64,000 nt of DNA from Aureisphaera galaxeae (GTDB taxonomy: Bacteria > Bacteroidota > Bacteroidia > Flavobacteriales > Flavobacteriaceae), in NCBI RefSeq assembly GCF_028561275.1, contig NZ_JAQQTF010000006.1:491065-555064 (forward strand), given 5' to 3'. Both the position numbers and the translations under genes were made by a program. The notes below the pieces were generated by a model that was given only the letters and a program-made list of their open reading frames with translations, did not search any database and was not told where the DNA came from. Positions 28,708-36,854 of this stretch are shown piece after piece; the stretch's first letter is position 1, and each line of letters begins with the position of its first letter.

Positions 28708-29361
28708 TTAGTTCCCCTTGCGGTAGTCTGCCAAGAATTTTTCTAAACCAATATCGGTCAATGGGTGTTTCAATAATCCTTCAATAGAAGAAAGTGGTCC
28801 GGTCATTACGTCGGCACCGATCTTAGCACAATCGATCACGTGCATGGTGTGTCGCACGGAAGCCGCTAAAATTTGAGTTTCAAAGCCGTAGTTATCATAG
28901 ATATGACGAATCTCGGAAATGAGGTTAAGACCGTCGGTAGAAATATCGTCCAAACGACCGATAAAAGGAGAAACGTAGGTGGCTCCAGCTTTAGCTGCTA
29001 AAATGGCCTGTCCAGGAGAAAACACCAAGGTTACATTGGTCTTTATCCCTTTATCGCTAAAATACTTGGCCGCCTTTACCCCGGCTTTGATCATTGGCAA
29101 TTTCACAACGATTTGCTCATGGAGTCCCGCTAGTTCTTCCCCTTCTTTAACCATCCCTTCGAAATCGGTCGCAATTACCTCGGCAGAAACATCACCATCT
29201 ACAATATTACAGATGTCCACGTAGTGTTTCAGGATATTATCACGTCCCGTAATTCCCTCTTTAGCCATTAGGGACGGATTGGTGGTTACACCATCCAATA
29301 CCCCAAGGTCTTGGGCATCACGAATTTGATCTAGGTTAGCAGTATCGACGAAGAATTTCAT
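28708..29361 (-). CDS. Transaldolase / fructose-6-phosphate aldolase family protein
   Basis: A 217-residue protein of the small TalC/Fsa type. Diagnostic features are [11 protein letters not shown] at the start, [13 protein letters not shown] near 24-36, the Schiff-base lysine in VVKLPM near 86, [12 protein letters not shown], and the conserved C-terminal [15 protein letters not shown]. It either transfers a dihydroxyacetone unit in the non-oxidative pentose phosphate pathway or cleaves fructose 6-phosphate. The short family includes both activities and sequence alone does not separate them cleanly. On the minus strand, TATTTTTG (29390-29397) preceded by TTTC at 19 bases forms a good promoter. 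Confidence 0.92.
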   Translation of the reverse strand: MKFFVDTANLDQIRDAQDLGVLDGVTTNPSLMAKEGITGRDNILKHYVDICNIVDGDVSAEVIATDFEGMVKEGEELAGLHEQIVVKLPMIKAGVKAAKYFSDKGIKTNVTLVFSPGQAILAAKAGATYVSPFIGRLDDISTDGLNLISEIRHIYDNYGFETQILAASVRHTMHVIDCAKIGADVMTGPLSSIEGLLKHPLTDIGLEKFLADYRKGN

Positions 29362-29389
29362 AGTATAGGATTTACGTTTTTTGTTAGGG

Positions 29390-29420
29390 CAAAAATACGC
29401 AACTAATTAGCCTTCGGAAA
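29390..29420 (-). promoter_or_regulatory. Promoter of the transaldolase-family gene
   Basis: On the minus strand TTTC (29417-29420), 19 bases, then TATTTTTG (29390-29397): a perfect -7 element and a near-match -33 element, 29 bases before the start codon. Confidence 0.6.
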
Positions 29421-29463
29421 CGAATCGTTCCAAATTTTATAACATAAAAATGTTAATAAGGGT

Positions 29464-30273
29464 TTACTTAAGCTTGTAGTGGTTCATAAGCATACGTTCG
29501 TATACTTTGTCCGGGAGTATTCGCTTAAGAACAATAGAAAATTTCTGAAGAAAGGCTCCTACCTTATAATGTATCTTAGGGGAAGCATTCTCTATGATGG
29601 AATGCACTTTCTCCGCCATGATTTTGGGATCACTCCCACCATCCACATGTTCGTTCATCATCTCCAAAGTGTCACCATAAGCCTTTTTGTACGGCGAGTT
29701 TTCGAGTACAGGAGCATGGTACCTTCCTGAGGCAATGTTCGTGGCAAAATCCCCAGGAGCCACATTCGTCATTTGTACGCCAAATTGTTTTACTTCCATA
29801 CGGTAGGCCTCCGTAATTAGCTCTAAAGCTCCTTTGGTAGCACTGTAGATACCACGATACGGTAAGCCCATATAACCTGCAATGGAGGTTACATTAATAA
29901 TATGTCCTCCATTTTGGTTTCTCATGGTGGGTAGTACCGCCTTTATTACGGAAAGTGGACCATAAAAATTGGTTTCGAAAGCATTTCGGATTTCCTCCAC
30001 GGGGGTTTCCTCTATAGGCCCCGTAATTCCCACCCCAGCATTATTTACTAGGACATCGATACGACCTTCCTTGTCCAAAAGTATCTGCACAGCAGTTTGT
30101 ATGGTAGATTCTTGGGTAACATCCAATGCCAGTAACGTAAAGGGAACGGTGTCTATATACTTTGAAGGATTTCTACTGGTTCCATATACGGTATATCCTT
30201 TTTGATGGAGGTACTCCCCTATGGCTTTTCCTATTCCGGAGGACCCTCCGGTAATTAATACAACTTTGGGCAT
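29464..30273 (-). CDS. Short-chain dehydrogenase/reductase
   Basis: A classical SDR of 269 residues. It has the nucleotide-binding motif TGGSSGIG at 8-15, NNAG near 76-79, the catalytic Ser in NVTSIAG near 129, and the YSATK pair (Tyr near 142, Lys near 146), followed by PGDFATN. Arg after the first strand (TSRNP) favours NADPH. It oxidises or reduces a hydroxyl or keto group on an unidentified substrate in the cytoplasm. The gene has its own promoter just downstream of the SRP RNA terminator on the same strand. Confidence 0.9.
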   Translation of the reverse strand: MPKVVLITGGSSGIGKAIGEYLHQKGYTVYGTSRNPSKYIDTVPFTLLALDVTQESTIQTAVQILLDKEGRIDVLVNNAGVGITGPIEETPVEEIRNAFETNFYGPLSVIKAVLPTMRNQNGGHIINVTSIAGYMGLPYRGIYSATKGALELITEAYRMEVKQFGVQMTNVAPGDFATNIASGRYHAPVLENSPYKKAYGDTLEMMNEHVDGGSDPKIMAEKVHSIIENASPKIHYKVGAFLQKFSIVLKRILPDKVYERMLMNHYKLK

Positions 30274-30290
30274 AAATGTTAACTTGGAGA

Positions 30291-30322
30291 CAAAGATGGC
30301 AAGTAGCGATTAGTATTCCAAA
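30291..30322 (-). promoter_or_regulatory. Candidate promoter of the SDR gene
   Basis: On the minus strand TTTG (30319-30322), 20 bases, then CATCTTTG (30291-30298): one mismatch to TAnnTTTG. The start codon is 18 bases further on. Confidence 0.5.
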
Positions 30323-30351
30323 TCGAAGGGGTTTTTAGTTCGATTAAGGCC

Positions 30352-30457
30352 AAAAAAAAATGGCAAGCTACCTACATCACACCGCTACGACCGAATACCC
30401 TTGCTGCGTTCCCACCCTGGGGGATTCAACGGGAGCTGGTTGTGTAGGACTTGCCGG
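30352..30457 (-). ncRNA. ffs: Signal recognition particle RNA (4.5S RNA, small bacterial type)
   Basis: On the minus strand the ends pair: GGCAAG...CTTGCC, then CCTACA...TGTAGG. The apical domain IV reads CCAGGGTGGGAACGCAGCAAGG. It has the GGAA tetraloop in GTGGGAACGC and the AGCA of the symmetric internal loop that binds the Ffh M domain; in the E. coli RNA these parts read CCGGAAGG and AAGCAGCC. The RNA ends in a nine-T run (30352-30360). It is preceded by a full consensus promoter. Its role is co-translational targeting of membrane proteins with Ffh and FtsY. Exact 5' and 3' ends are inferred from the pairing and promoter. Confidence 0.9.
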
Positions 30458-30459
30458 TG

Positions 30460-30490
30460 CAAATATACGCCCATTTTGAAGTTCCCACAA
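30460..30490 (-). promoter_or_regulatory. Consensus promoter of ffs
   Basis: On the minus strand TTG (30488-30490), 20 bases, then TATATTTG (30460-30467): a full match. The predicted start of transcription coincides with the GG that opens the SRP RNA stem. Confidence 0.82.
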
Positions 30491-30536
30491 GCATTTTTGC
30501 TATGAATTAATTATAGGTTATCTTGCCCAAAAATTT

Positions 30537-31589
30537 ATGGAATCCATGAAAATGTACAAACTGTTCATTTGCACCCTACTACTGGGATTACTTATAAGCT
30601 GTGGGGACGATACAAAAGACCCTAACCAACTTTTTAATCTTACCATTACCAACGCCAAGAAGTCTTTCAAGGTAGAAGATGCCGTGGCCATTTCCGTAAG
30701 TCCCAAAAAGGACAAAACCATAGAAAGTGTTGCCTATACCTTAAATGGCGAAGCTGTGACCTTAACCAACAACGAATTATCACTAGCAGGGCAACGCATG
30801 GGAGTACATACATTGGGGGCAACTATTACTTCCGATGGTGAAACCTATAGCTTGAGCAAAGAATTCACCATAACCGCAACCCAGACCCCTAAACTGTATA
30901 CCTACAAGATCCTAGAGAGTTATCCTCATGATATGGGTGCATATACCCAAGGATTGGAGTTTGAAAATGATACCTTATATGAAAGTACAGGGCAAAAAAA
31001 GAAATCTACACTTCGCAAAACCAATTACCAAACAGGAGAAGTTTTGGTAAATAAGAAACTGGGAGATCAGTACTTTGGCGAAGGTCTTACCATATTGAAT
31101 GACAAGATCTATCAATTGACCTGGCAGGAAAATACAGGATTCATCTACAACCTTGCCGATATGGAAGAAACAGGAACCTTCGTGTATAACAAGAGCAATG
31201 AAGGCTGGGGACTTTGCAACGATGGCACTACTATCTATAAAAGTGATGGTACACAGCGTATCTGGACATTGAACAACAATACCCTTTCCGAAGAAGACTT
31301 CATAGAAATATACACCAACCAAAGTAAAATAGACAAGGTGAACGAATTGGAATGGGTAGAAGGTATGATCTATGCCAATATCTATCAGAAAGATGCCATC
31401 GCCATGGTGAATCCAGCCAGTGGTGCTGTAGAAGGTGTTATTAATATGAAAGGACTGCAAGATGAAGTTACTCAGCACAGTCAATTGGATGTATTGAATG
31501 GTATTGCCTATAAAGGAGAACTCAACATCCTATATGTTACCGGAAAAAACTGGGACAAACTTTTTAAAATAGAAGTGGTGGAAAAATAA
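30537..31589 (+). CDS. Glutaminyl-peptide cyclotransferase (glutamine cyclotransferase) lipoprotein
   Basis: The signal peptide has a lipobox LLGLLISCGDD. ATGs at 30537, 30546 and 30552 all give workable signals. Residues about 30-115 form an Ig-like N-terminal domain. The rest is a five-bladed beta-propeller of the glutamine cyclotransferase family, with YPHDMGAYTQGLEFENDTLYE, GEGLTILNDKIYQLTW, GWGLCNDGTTIYKSDGT and ELNILYVTGKNWDKLFKI as blade signatures. These enzymes convert N-terminal glutamine to pyroglutamate, which would stabilise secreted proteins. A weak plus-strand promoter (TTG 30497-30499, 19 bases, TATCTTGC) precedes it, divergent from ffs. Confidence 0.9.
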   Translation: MESMKMYKLFICTLLLGLLISCGDDTKDPNQLFNLTITNAKKSFKVEDAVAISVSPKKDKTIESVAYTLNGEAVTLTNNELSLAGQRMGVHTLGATITSDGETYSLSKEFTITATQTPKLYTYKILESYPHDMGAYTQGLEFENDTLYESTGQKKKSTLRKTNYQTGEVLVNKKLGDQYFGEGLTILNDKIYQLTWQENTGFIYNLADMEETGTFVYNKSNEGWGLCNDGTTIYKSDGTQRIWTLNNNTLSEEDFIEIYTNQSKIDKVNELEWVEGMIYANIYQKDAIAMVNPASGAVEGVINMKGLQDEVTQHSQLDVLNGIAYKGELNILYVTGKNWDKLFKIEVVEK

Positions 31590-31618
31590 CCCTCTTCGAA
31601 AAATACTGTTTACTCACT

Positions 31619-31650
31619 GAAAATGGCCGTTTACTCAACGGCCATTTTTT
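31619..31650 (+). terminator. Rho-independent terminator after glutamine cyclotransferase
   Basis: AAAATGGCCGTT-TACTC-AACGGCCATTTT is a perfect 12-bp stem, with further T residues after it. Confidence 0.88.
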
Positions 31651-31697
31651 GTTTGGATAATTTATCGGTGGTTTGATGTAACAAAGCACTAGTCATT

Positions 31698-32897
31698 ATG
31701 AAAAAATCGATCACCATTTCCATTCCAGAACCTTGCCATGAAGATTGGGGCAAAATGACCGCTACTGAAAAAGGAAAATTTTGCAAGGTCTGTACGAAAG
31801 AGGTGATCGATTTCACTAAAGAAAGTGACGAAGCCCTTATTAAAAGGGTACAAAAAGGCGATAACCTCTGTGGTCGTTTCAAGACGTCGCAACTCAATCG
31901 CCAGATGACGTTAGAGCGCAAATCCAGAAACAGCATACTACCCTATGCAGCTTCCCTGCTACTCCCTTTAAGTCTATTAGGCCATCAGGAGGCCAAAGCC
32001 CAAGGTGGCGTATCGGTTTTCAGCAAACCAGGGGCTTCTATAAATGTAGGTGTCCTTTCCGAAAAATCTATTGTTACTATAACCGGACAAGTGACCGATG
32101 AAGCGGGAAACCCTATTTCGGGTGTAGAGGTATTAGTGTTAGAAACGGGAAAAAACACGTTGACCAATGCTCAAGGCAACTACCGCATACAATCCCCCAG
32201 TGGCGCTACCTTAGCATTCCTTCACGAAGAAAAACAACCTTACGAAGTAACCGTAGGCACCAAAAATAGCGTGATACATGCTGTATTGAGTAGTGAAGAA
32301 TTACTGATGCCAGATCATTTCATCTTAGGTAGAATAGCACCTCCAGAAGAGATTGAAGAGATTGAAGAGATTGAAGTGATCGAAAAAGGAGAGGTTAAAA
32401 CAATAGAAGAAGAAATTGATGAGGAAGAAAATGAAATTGACAAAATAGTCACCCGTGGAACGATTACCGATGAAACAGGACTTCCCATGCTTGGGGTACA
32501 AGTTCAGTTAGAAGGAACGGAAATAGGCACTTTTACGGATTTTAACGGAAACTATGAAATAGCATCTGAAGCAAATCAAACCCTTGTATTCTCATACATA
32601 GGATATGATACCCGGGAAATCACCCTTGCCAATATCTCCAATAGAATAGACATGTCTTTAGAACCTAGTAATGATTTAATGGGAGAAATAGTGATCGTAG
32701 GCATGATGGTGGCGACACCGGTAGAGGAATTGGTGGAAAGCCCCCTAGAACGGGAAGCATCCTGGGATAATGAACAATGGGAGAACCAACGCGAGCGCCA
32801 AGAATACGTGGCAAAGGAAAATGCCTATAAAAAAGTACAACAAGAACGCGCCAAGGAAGCCCGCAAGAAAAGAAGGGCTAACAAACGCAAAAAATGA
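31698..32897 (+). CDS. Cys-motif membrane protein with two carboxypeptidase-regulatory-like domains
   Basis: The 399-residue protein has an unusual order. The N-terminal 75 residues are cytoplasmic and have a conserved Cys pattern (PEPCHEDWGKM, KFCKVCTKEVIDF, NLCGRF) that could bind metal. A single membrane helix follows (about 79-94, ILPYAASLLLPLSLLG). Two periplasmic CarboxypepD_reg-like domains come next (near 114-165, TGQVTDEAGNPISGVEVLV, and near 255-315, RGTITDETGLPMLGVQVQL), separated by an acidic stretch partly built from a tandem 9-bp DNA repeat. The C-terminus is highly basic (AKEARKKRRANKRKK). Related architectures occur in Bacteroidota next to envelope genes. No biochemical role is known to me. 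Confidence 0.78.
   Translation: MKKSITISIPEPCHEDWGKMTATEKGKFCKVCTKEVIDFTKESDEALIKRVQKGDNLCGRFKTSQLNRQMTLERKSRNSILPYAASLLLPLSLLGHQEAKAQGGVSVFSKPGASINVGVLSEKSIVTITGQVTDEAGNPISGVEVLVLETGKNTLTNAQGNYRIQSPSGATLAFLHEEKQPYEVTVGTKNSVIHAVLSSEELLMPDHFILGRIAPPEEIEEIEEIEVIEKGEVKTIEEEIDEEENEIDKIVTRGTITDETGLPMLGVQVQLEGTEIGTFTDFNGNYEIASEANQTLVFSYIGYDTREITLANISNRIDMSLEPSNDLMGEIVIVGMMVATPVEELVESPLEREASWDNEQWENQRERQEYVAKENAYKKVQQERAKEARKKRRANKRKK
32349..32375 (+). repeat. Tandem 9-bp repeat, three copies
   Basis: GAGATTGAA is repeated three times without a mismatch and encodes Glu-Ile-Glu units in the acidic linker of the surrounding gene. Copy number could vary by slippage. Confidence 0.9.
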
Positions 32898-32901
32898 TAT
32901 G

Positions 32902-32977
32902 GACAGTACCGTTTGGTGTGTGGTAGCAGCAGGTGCGAGGAGGGATAAGATACCGCTGCTACTACGGCTGTCTTTTT
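32902..32977 (+). terminator. Probable long-stem terminator
   Basis: GACAG (32902-32906) pairs with CTGTC (32968-32972), and GTAGCAGC (32923-32930) with GCTGCTAC (32955-32962). A T run follows at 32973-32977. The structure is larger than usual, but the position fits a terminator of the preceding gene. Confidence 0.6.
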
Positions 32978-33047
32978 AAAACTTAACCTTCACAATAATC
33001 CGCAACATAAAAAGTTATATTTTTACTGTCAAATTATAACTATATAG

Positions 33048-34589
33048 ATGAGATATCTTTACGGCTTGGCACTCCTATGTGCCATTGTTTTATGGAGCTC
33101 GTGCCGAAACGATTTTGAAACCGAACCCTCCACAGGAAACTTGGAATTCTCCAAGGATACCGTATACCTAGACACCATATTCACCAATATTGGATCCAGT
33201 ACCTATAACCTTCGCGTATACAACCGAAGCGACGAGGACATCCATATTCCTTCCGTTAGACTGGGGCAAGGGGAAAACTCCAATTACCGTTTGAATGTAG
33301 ACGGAGTGGCAGGTAAGGTGTTCGAGGACGTGCAGATCTTGGCCAAGGATAGCATCTATATCTTCGTGGAAACCACCGTAGATATTTTAGAACAAACAAA
33401 CGACCTTCAGTTTTTATATACCGATCAAATTCTCTTCGACTCAGGAGCCAACGAACAAAATGTAGAGCTGGTCACCCTAGTACAGGACGCCGTATTCCTC
33501 TTTCCAGAATTGGACGATGATGGGATGGTAGGAACCATCGTGCTGGGTCAGAATGAAGAGGGAGAAGACGTTACCATTGAAGGGTTTGTGCTCGATCAGG
33601 ACGAGCTCACTTTTACCAATGAAAAACCTTACGTCATATATGGCTACGCAGCAGTCCCTTCTAATGAGACCCTCACCATAGAAGCTGGAGCACGTATTCA
33701 TTTTCATAGGGACAGCGGAATTTTGGTAGCCAACGAAGGTTCTATCCACGCTCTAGGTGGTCCAAGTAACGATCCCGTGCTGTTAGAAAACGAGATTATT
33801 ATCGAAGGAGATCGACTAGAACCCGACTTTTCGGACATTCCCGGACAATGGGGTACCATTTGGCTCACGATCGGAAGCAACAATAATATTTTTAATTATA
33901 CCACCATTAGAAATAGTATCGTTGGTATTTTGGTAGATCAGACAAGTGACGTTACCTTAAACAATGTTCAAATCTATAATAGTTCTAATGTTGGATTATT
34001 TGGAAGGAACGGAAATGTTATTGGAAACAATATGGTGATTAACAACAGTGGACAATCCTCTTTGGCGTGTACGCTAGGTGGGATTTACAATTTCAACCAC
34101 AGTACGTTTGCCAATTATTGGACCAATAGTTTCAGAAGTTTCCCAACGGTTCAGATCGACAATATCATTCCAGGTTCTGACGAAGGAGCCGATTTAATTG
34201 CGGCTAATTTCACCAACTGTTTGATTTACGGAAACGAACGAAGAGAATTGGGTATTTTTAAAGTTGAAGACCCTAGTGCGCAGTTCAACTTCAATTTCAC
34301 AAATAGTTTGATCCGTTTCGAAGATCCACAGGGTGATTTTGAAGATGATCCTAATTATGATTTCTCCAACCCTGTATTTTACACCAACAGTGTTTTCAAT
34401 ATAGATCCCGTATTCCAAAATACGGATCGCAATAATTTCAACATCGAACAAGGTACATCCGGTGCCGAAGGTATTGGTCTAGGAGGCGTCAATCCCGGTA
34501 CAGACCTCAACGGAACTCCAAGGGATGGCAGTGCTCCAGATGCTGGGGCTTATGAAGCCACGGTATTCCCAGACGATGATGGAGATTAA
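33048..34589 (+). CDS. Right-handed beta-helix lipoprotein
   Basis: The signal ends in the lipobox VLWSSC (Cys19). Residues 30-165 look like an Ig-like/HYDIN-type domain (LEFSKDTVYLDTIFTNIGSSTYNLRVYNRS). The rest is a parallel beta-helix with Asn-rich coils (NNNIFNYTTIRNSIVGILVD, SDVTLNNVQIYNSSNVGLFG, NNMVINNSGQSS) and a C-terminal GTPRDGSAPDAGAYE motif, as in choice-of-anchor or polysaccharide-related right-handed helix proteins. Surface-exposed and possibly polysaccharide-binding, but no catalytic residues can be assigned. A strong bidirectional terminator follows. Confidence 0.82.
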   Translation: MRYLYGLALLCAIVLWSSCRNDFETEPSTGNLEFSKDTVYLDTIFTNIGSSTYNLRVYNRSDEDIHIPSVRLGQGENSNYRLNVDGVAGKVFEDVQILAKDSIYIFVETTVDILEQTNDLQFLYTDQILFDSGANEQNVELVTLVQDAVFLFPELDDDGMVGTIVLGQNEEGEDVTIEGFVLDQDELTFTNEKPYVIYGYAAVPSNETLTIEAGARIHFHRDSGILVANEGSIHALGGPSNDPVLLENEIIIEGDRLEPDFSDIPGQWGTIWLTIGSNNNIFNYTTIRNSIVGILVDQTSDVTLNNVQIYNSSNVGLFGRNGNVIGNNMVINNSGQSSLACTLGGIYNFNHSTFANYWTNSFRSFPTVQIDNIIPGSDEGADLIAANFTNCLIYGNERRELGIFKVEDPSAQFNFNFTNSLIRFEDPQGDFEDDPNYDFSNPVFYTNSVFNIDPVFQNTDRNNFNIEQGTSGAEGIGLGGVNPGTDLNGTPRDGSAPDAGAYEATVFPDDDGD

Positions 34590-34607
34590 ATCCCGAGATA
34601 AAAACAT

Positions 34608-34655
34608 AAAAATACCGCGCTCATCGACAACAAAAGATAGCGCGGTATTTTTTTG
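34608..34655. terminator. Bidirectional terminator between convergent genes
   Basis: AAAATACCGCGCT (34609-34621) pairs with AGCGCGGTATTTT (34639-34651) in a perfect 13-bp stem, with A-rich sequence on one side and T-rich on the other. Confidence 0.9.
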
Positions 34656-34664
34656 GGGAGGGAA

Positions 34665-35072
34665 TTATTTAAGCCCCAACTCTTTCATTTTGGCATCGGC
34701 ACGTTCCTGTATGGCATCGAACCGTTTCGAATAGTTGGAATTCGTCATACACGCCTGTGGTTGTTGCATCCACCGTGTGGCCCAGTCGATCCCTTCACCC
34801 ATGGTTTTGGTGTATTCAGGATCACCTACGAGTCCTACAGGGTCATCCTTATGGCGTGCCATAATCTCGATGAAACCGTTCATCCAAGCTTCGTATTCGT
34901 TCAAAAACTTATCGCAAGCGGTGAGTGCCAAACTGTTCTCACCAGAGGCTCCCCTTTCGGTTTCCTCTACTTGCGTAGTGGCAGTTTCATTATCTGCTTC
35001 TTTCTTTTTCTTATTGCAGGAAGCCAAGAATAGCACAAGTACTACGACTCCTAAAATCTTAATAATTTTCAT
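34665..35072 (-). CDS. Small lipoprotein, 135 residues, unknown function
   Basis: The signal peptide ends in the lipobox VLFLASCNKKKKE. The mature part has an acidic linker (EADNETATTQVEETERG) and a helical domain with two Cys (LTACDKFLNEYEAWMNGF and MQQPQACMTN) that could form a disulfide. Last gene of a three-gene minus-strand operon with the OmpA-type gene (gaps of 4 and 11 bases). Not recognised beyond that. It is likely to sit in the periplasm or outer membrane with the OmpA partner. Confidence 0.72.
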   Translation of the reverse strand: MKIIKILGVVVLVLFLASCNKKKKEADNETATTQVEETERGASGENSLALTACDKFLNEYEAWMNGFIEIMARHKDDPVGLVGDPEYTKTMGEGIDWATRWMQQPQACMTNSNYSKRFDAIQERADAKMKELGLK

Positions 35073-35083
35073 ATGATTTCCTT

Positions 35084-35536
35084 TTAATGTCCAGGTTCTG
35101 GAATGGCTCCAAAACGAGCTTGAATCGCTTTCATTACACCTTCCATATCGGTAAGCATGGCCAAGATGATAAGTGGTGTAATAATTATAATCTGACGATG
35201 CACGGTTACTTCTAACGTGGCCGATGGCGAATTGAACCAGCCAGGGTAATCCTTCCTAAGGGAATCCAATTCTTTGCGTACCACATTAAGGCATTTTTTA
35301 TAAGCGGCTATCGCTTGTTTCGTAGCATTGTATTGGGCCAACGTAACACTTTCTGGATCTGCCTCCATCATTTTTAGATTCTCTTCTTCTTTCTCTATGT
35401 TTTTCTTGCAATCATCTGCGCGTTCTAAAAGAGCCTCTACCCGATCCCTGCTGGGAGGTGTATACCCCTGGGCCGCTACTTGCACATATCCCATGAACAA
35501 TAGAACTACAAAAAATAAACTCTTAGCTGTTTTCAT
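35084..35536 (-). CDS. Small secreted helical protein, 150 residues
   Basis: The start at 35536 (MKTAKSLFFVVLLF) gives a signal peptide ending at VQVAAQ and lies four bases after the stop of the OmpA gene. An upstream in-frame ATG would overlap that gene. The mature part is a charged coiled-coil hairpin (RVEALLERADDCKKNIEKEE, ALEAYKKCLNVVRKELDSL-like), with a hydrophobic stretch (QIIIITPLIILAML) near the C-terminus that may be a membrane anchor. Two conserved-looking Cys could pair. Unknown family. Operon context suggests a cell-envelope role. Confidence 0.7.
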   Translation of the reverse strand: MKTAKSLFFVVLLFMGYVQVAAQGYTPPSRDRVEALLERADDCKKNIEKEEENLKMMEADPESVTLAQYNATKQAIAAYKKCLNVVRKELDSLRKDYPGWFNSPSATLEVTVHRQIIIITPLIILAMLTDMEGVMKAIQARFGAIPEPGH

Positions 35537-35540
35537 ACTT

Positions 35541-36764
35541 TTACTTTTTAAGAACAAATTCTACTCTACGATTCTTAGCCTTTGCTTTGTCCGTGCCACT
35601 ATTATCCACAGGTTGATCTTCCCCATATCCGGAAGTGGTTAATCGGCTCTCCTCGATACCACGTCTGGTTAGATAACTCTTTACAGAATTGGCGCGATTT
35701 TCGGATAAGGTCTGATTAAATTCATTCGTACCATCTGAATCGGTATGCCCGTGAATGGCTAATGAAAGCTCTGGATGTTCTGTAAGCATAGCTACCATCC
35801 TATCGAGAATTGAATAGGAAGATGTTTGTAGCACAAAAGAGTTCACCTCGAAGTTAATGTCGTTCATGACCAAACGGCCATCGTTAATAAGACGATCATA
35901 CAAAGGAAGCCCTTGTCCTCCAATAGCGAAATAGGAGATCATTTGTCTTCTTGGCGGTGCGGCATTGGATCCTGGAGAAACCATTTCTATTTCCAATCGG
36001 TTGAATGTTTTCCTTGGATGCTCAGGGTTGTGGGTAATGTCTGGATCATTAATAAGCTGTACCCCATCGAAATATCCTTTCAAATTCCCCTTGTTGAAGG
36101 AATACTGAATAACGTGCCATCCCGGCTGAATCCCTCCTGGGAAGCGAACAATCCCATCCGATCCACTATGCAAAGAACCGTTGGCAATACGCAGATCATG
36201 ATTGGCATAGGGATTATCGTCATTCTTAAGGTTCACATAGTATACCTCGTTTCCTTTTCCGTAGAAATACACATGAATTTCAATTTTGAAAGTATCTCCC
36301 AAGTAACGATCCCCTTTAATGGTAGGCTTTATGGTACTATACCCAGAAATGGCTTCTACAACGCCATCTTTTTCACCATTCGTTAAAACTTGGTCATTCT
36401 GCAGGCTACCGCTTACATGGGTCCATTTGGAAGGGAATTCACTTGGGCGCTCCGTATTGAAATCGTCCACAAATACTGCACTTCCGGGGTCTATAAAATT
36501 AACGATAGGAGCATTTCCGCCCATTTCATTGGTAGAAACTACAACCACTTCTCCATTTCCTCCTCCAGAAACGGTTGGGTCGCTCTTTTTGTCTTTGCCT
36601 TCAATGACATCGATACCGTCGTCTACGGTCTTTTCAATTTTGTCTTTTCCTTTTTTCTTTAATTTTCGCTTTACAATACCTCCGATGTCCTGTCCGTAAA
36701 CATTGGTCACAGCAAAGGCCATACATACAAGTATTGATAATCGTACTAATCTGATAGTTTTCAT
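35541..36764 (-). CDS. OmpA family outer-membrane/peptidoglycan-binding protein
   Basis: The start at 36764 (MKTIRLVRLSILVC) is chosen because the longer GTG reading (36806) overlaps a promoter. After a signal peptide (to NVYGQ), residues 60-275 form a jelly-roll, LamG-like domain (VFVDDFNTERPSEFPSKW, GWHVIQYSFNKGNLKGYFDG). The last 110 residues are an OmpA C-like domain (INFEVNSFVLQTSSYSILD, AIHGHTDSDGTNEFNQTLSE, RANSVKSYL) with the NxxLSxxRA-type peptidoglycan contact. There is no beta-barrel, so it is a periplasmic or lipid-free OmpA-like protein that tethers something to the wall. First gene of a three-gene operon downstream of a two-component pair. Confidence 0.88.
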   Translation of the reverse strand: MKTIRLVRLSILVCMAFAVTNVYGQDIGGIVKRKLKKKGKDKIEKTVDDGIDVIEGKDKKSDPTVSGGGNGEVVVVSTNEMGGNAPIVNFIDPGSAVFVDDFNTERPSEFPSKWTHVSGSLQNDQVLTNGEKDGVVEAISGYSTIKPTIKGDRYLGDTFKIEIHVYFYGKGNEVYYVNLKNDDNPYANHDLRIANGSLHSGSDGIVRFPGGIQPGWHVIQYSFNKGNLKGYFDGVQLINDPDITHNPEHPRKTFNRLEIEMVSPGSNAAPPRRQMISYFAIGGQGLPLYDRLINDGRLVMNDINFEVNSFVLQTSSYSILDRMVAMLTEHPELSLAIHGHTDSDGTNEFNQTLSENRANSVKSYLTRRGIEESRLTTSGYGEDQPVDNSGTDKAKAKNRRVEFVLKK

Positions 36765-36794
36765 AAGTGAGATTTTAAAATGGTTAACACTTCG

Positions 36795-36825
36795 CAAATC
36801 TCTCACAATGAAACACTTGAATCAA
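36795..36825 (-). promoter_or_regulatory. Candidate promoter of the OmpA operon
   Basis: On the minus strand TTG (36823-36825), 20 bases, then GAGATTTG (36795-36802): one mismatch to TAnnTTTG. It lies between the response-regulator stop and the OmpA start. Confidence 0.5.
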
Positions 36826-36854
36826 TCGCTCGTTTGGGGTATTTTAAAAAAGAA

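Noticed and set aside
36765-36806. GTG start for the OmpA-type protein
   Set aside because: The GTG lies beside the -7 box of the candidate promoter, and the internal ATG at 36764 starts a signal peptide.
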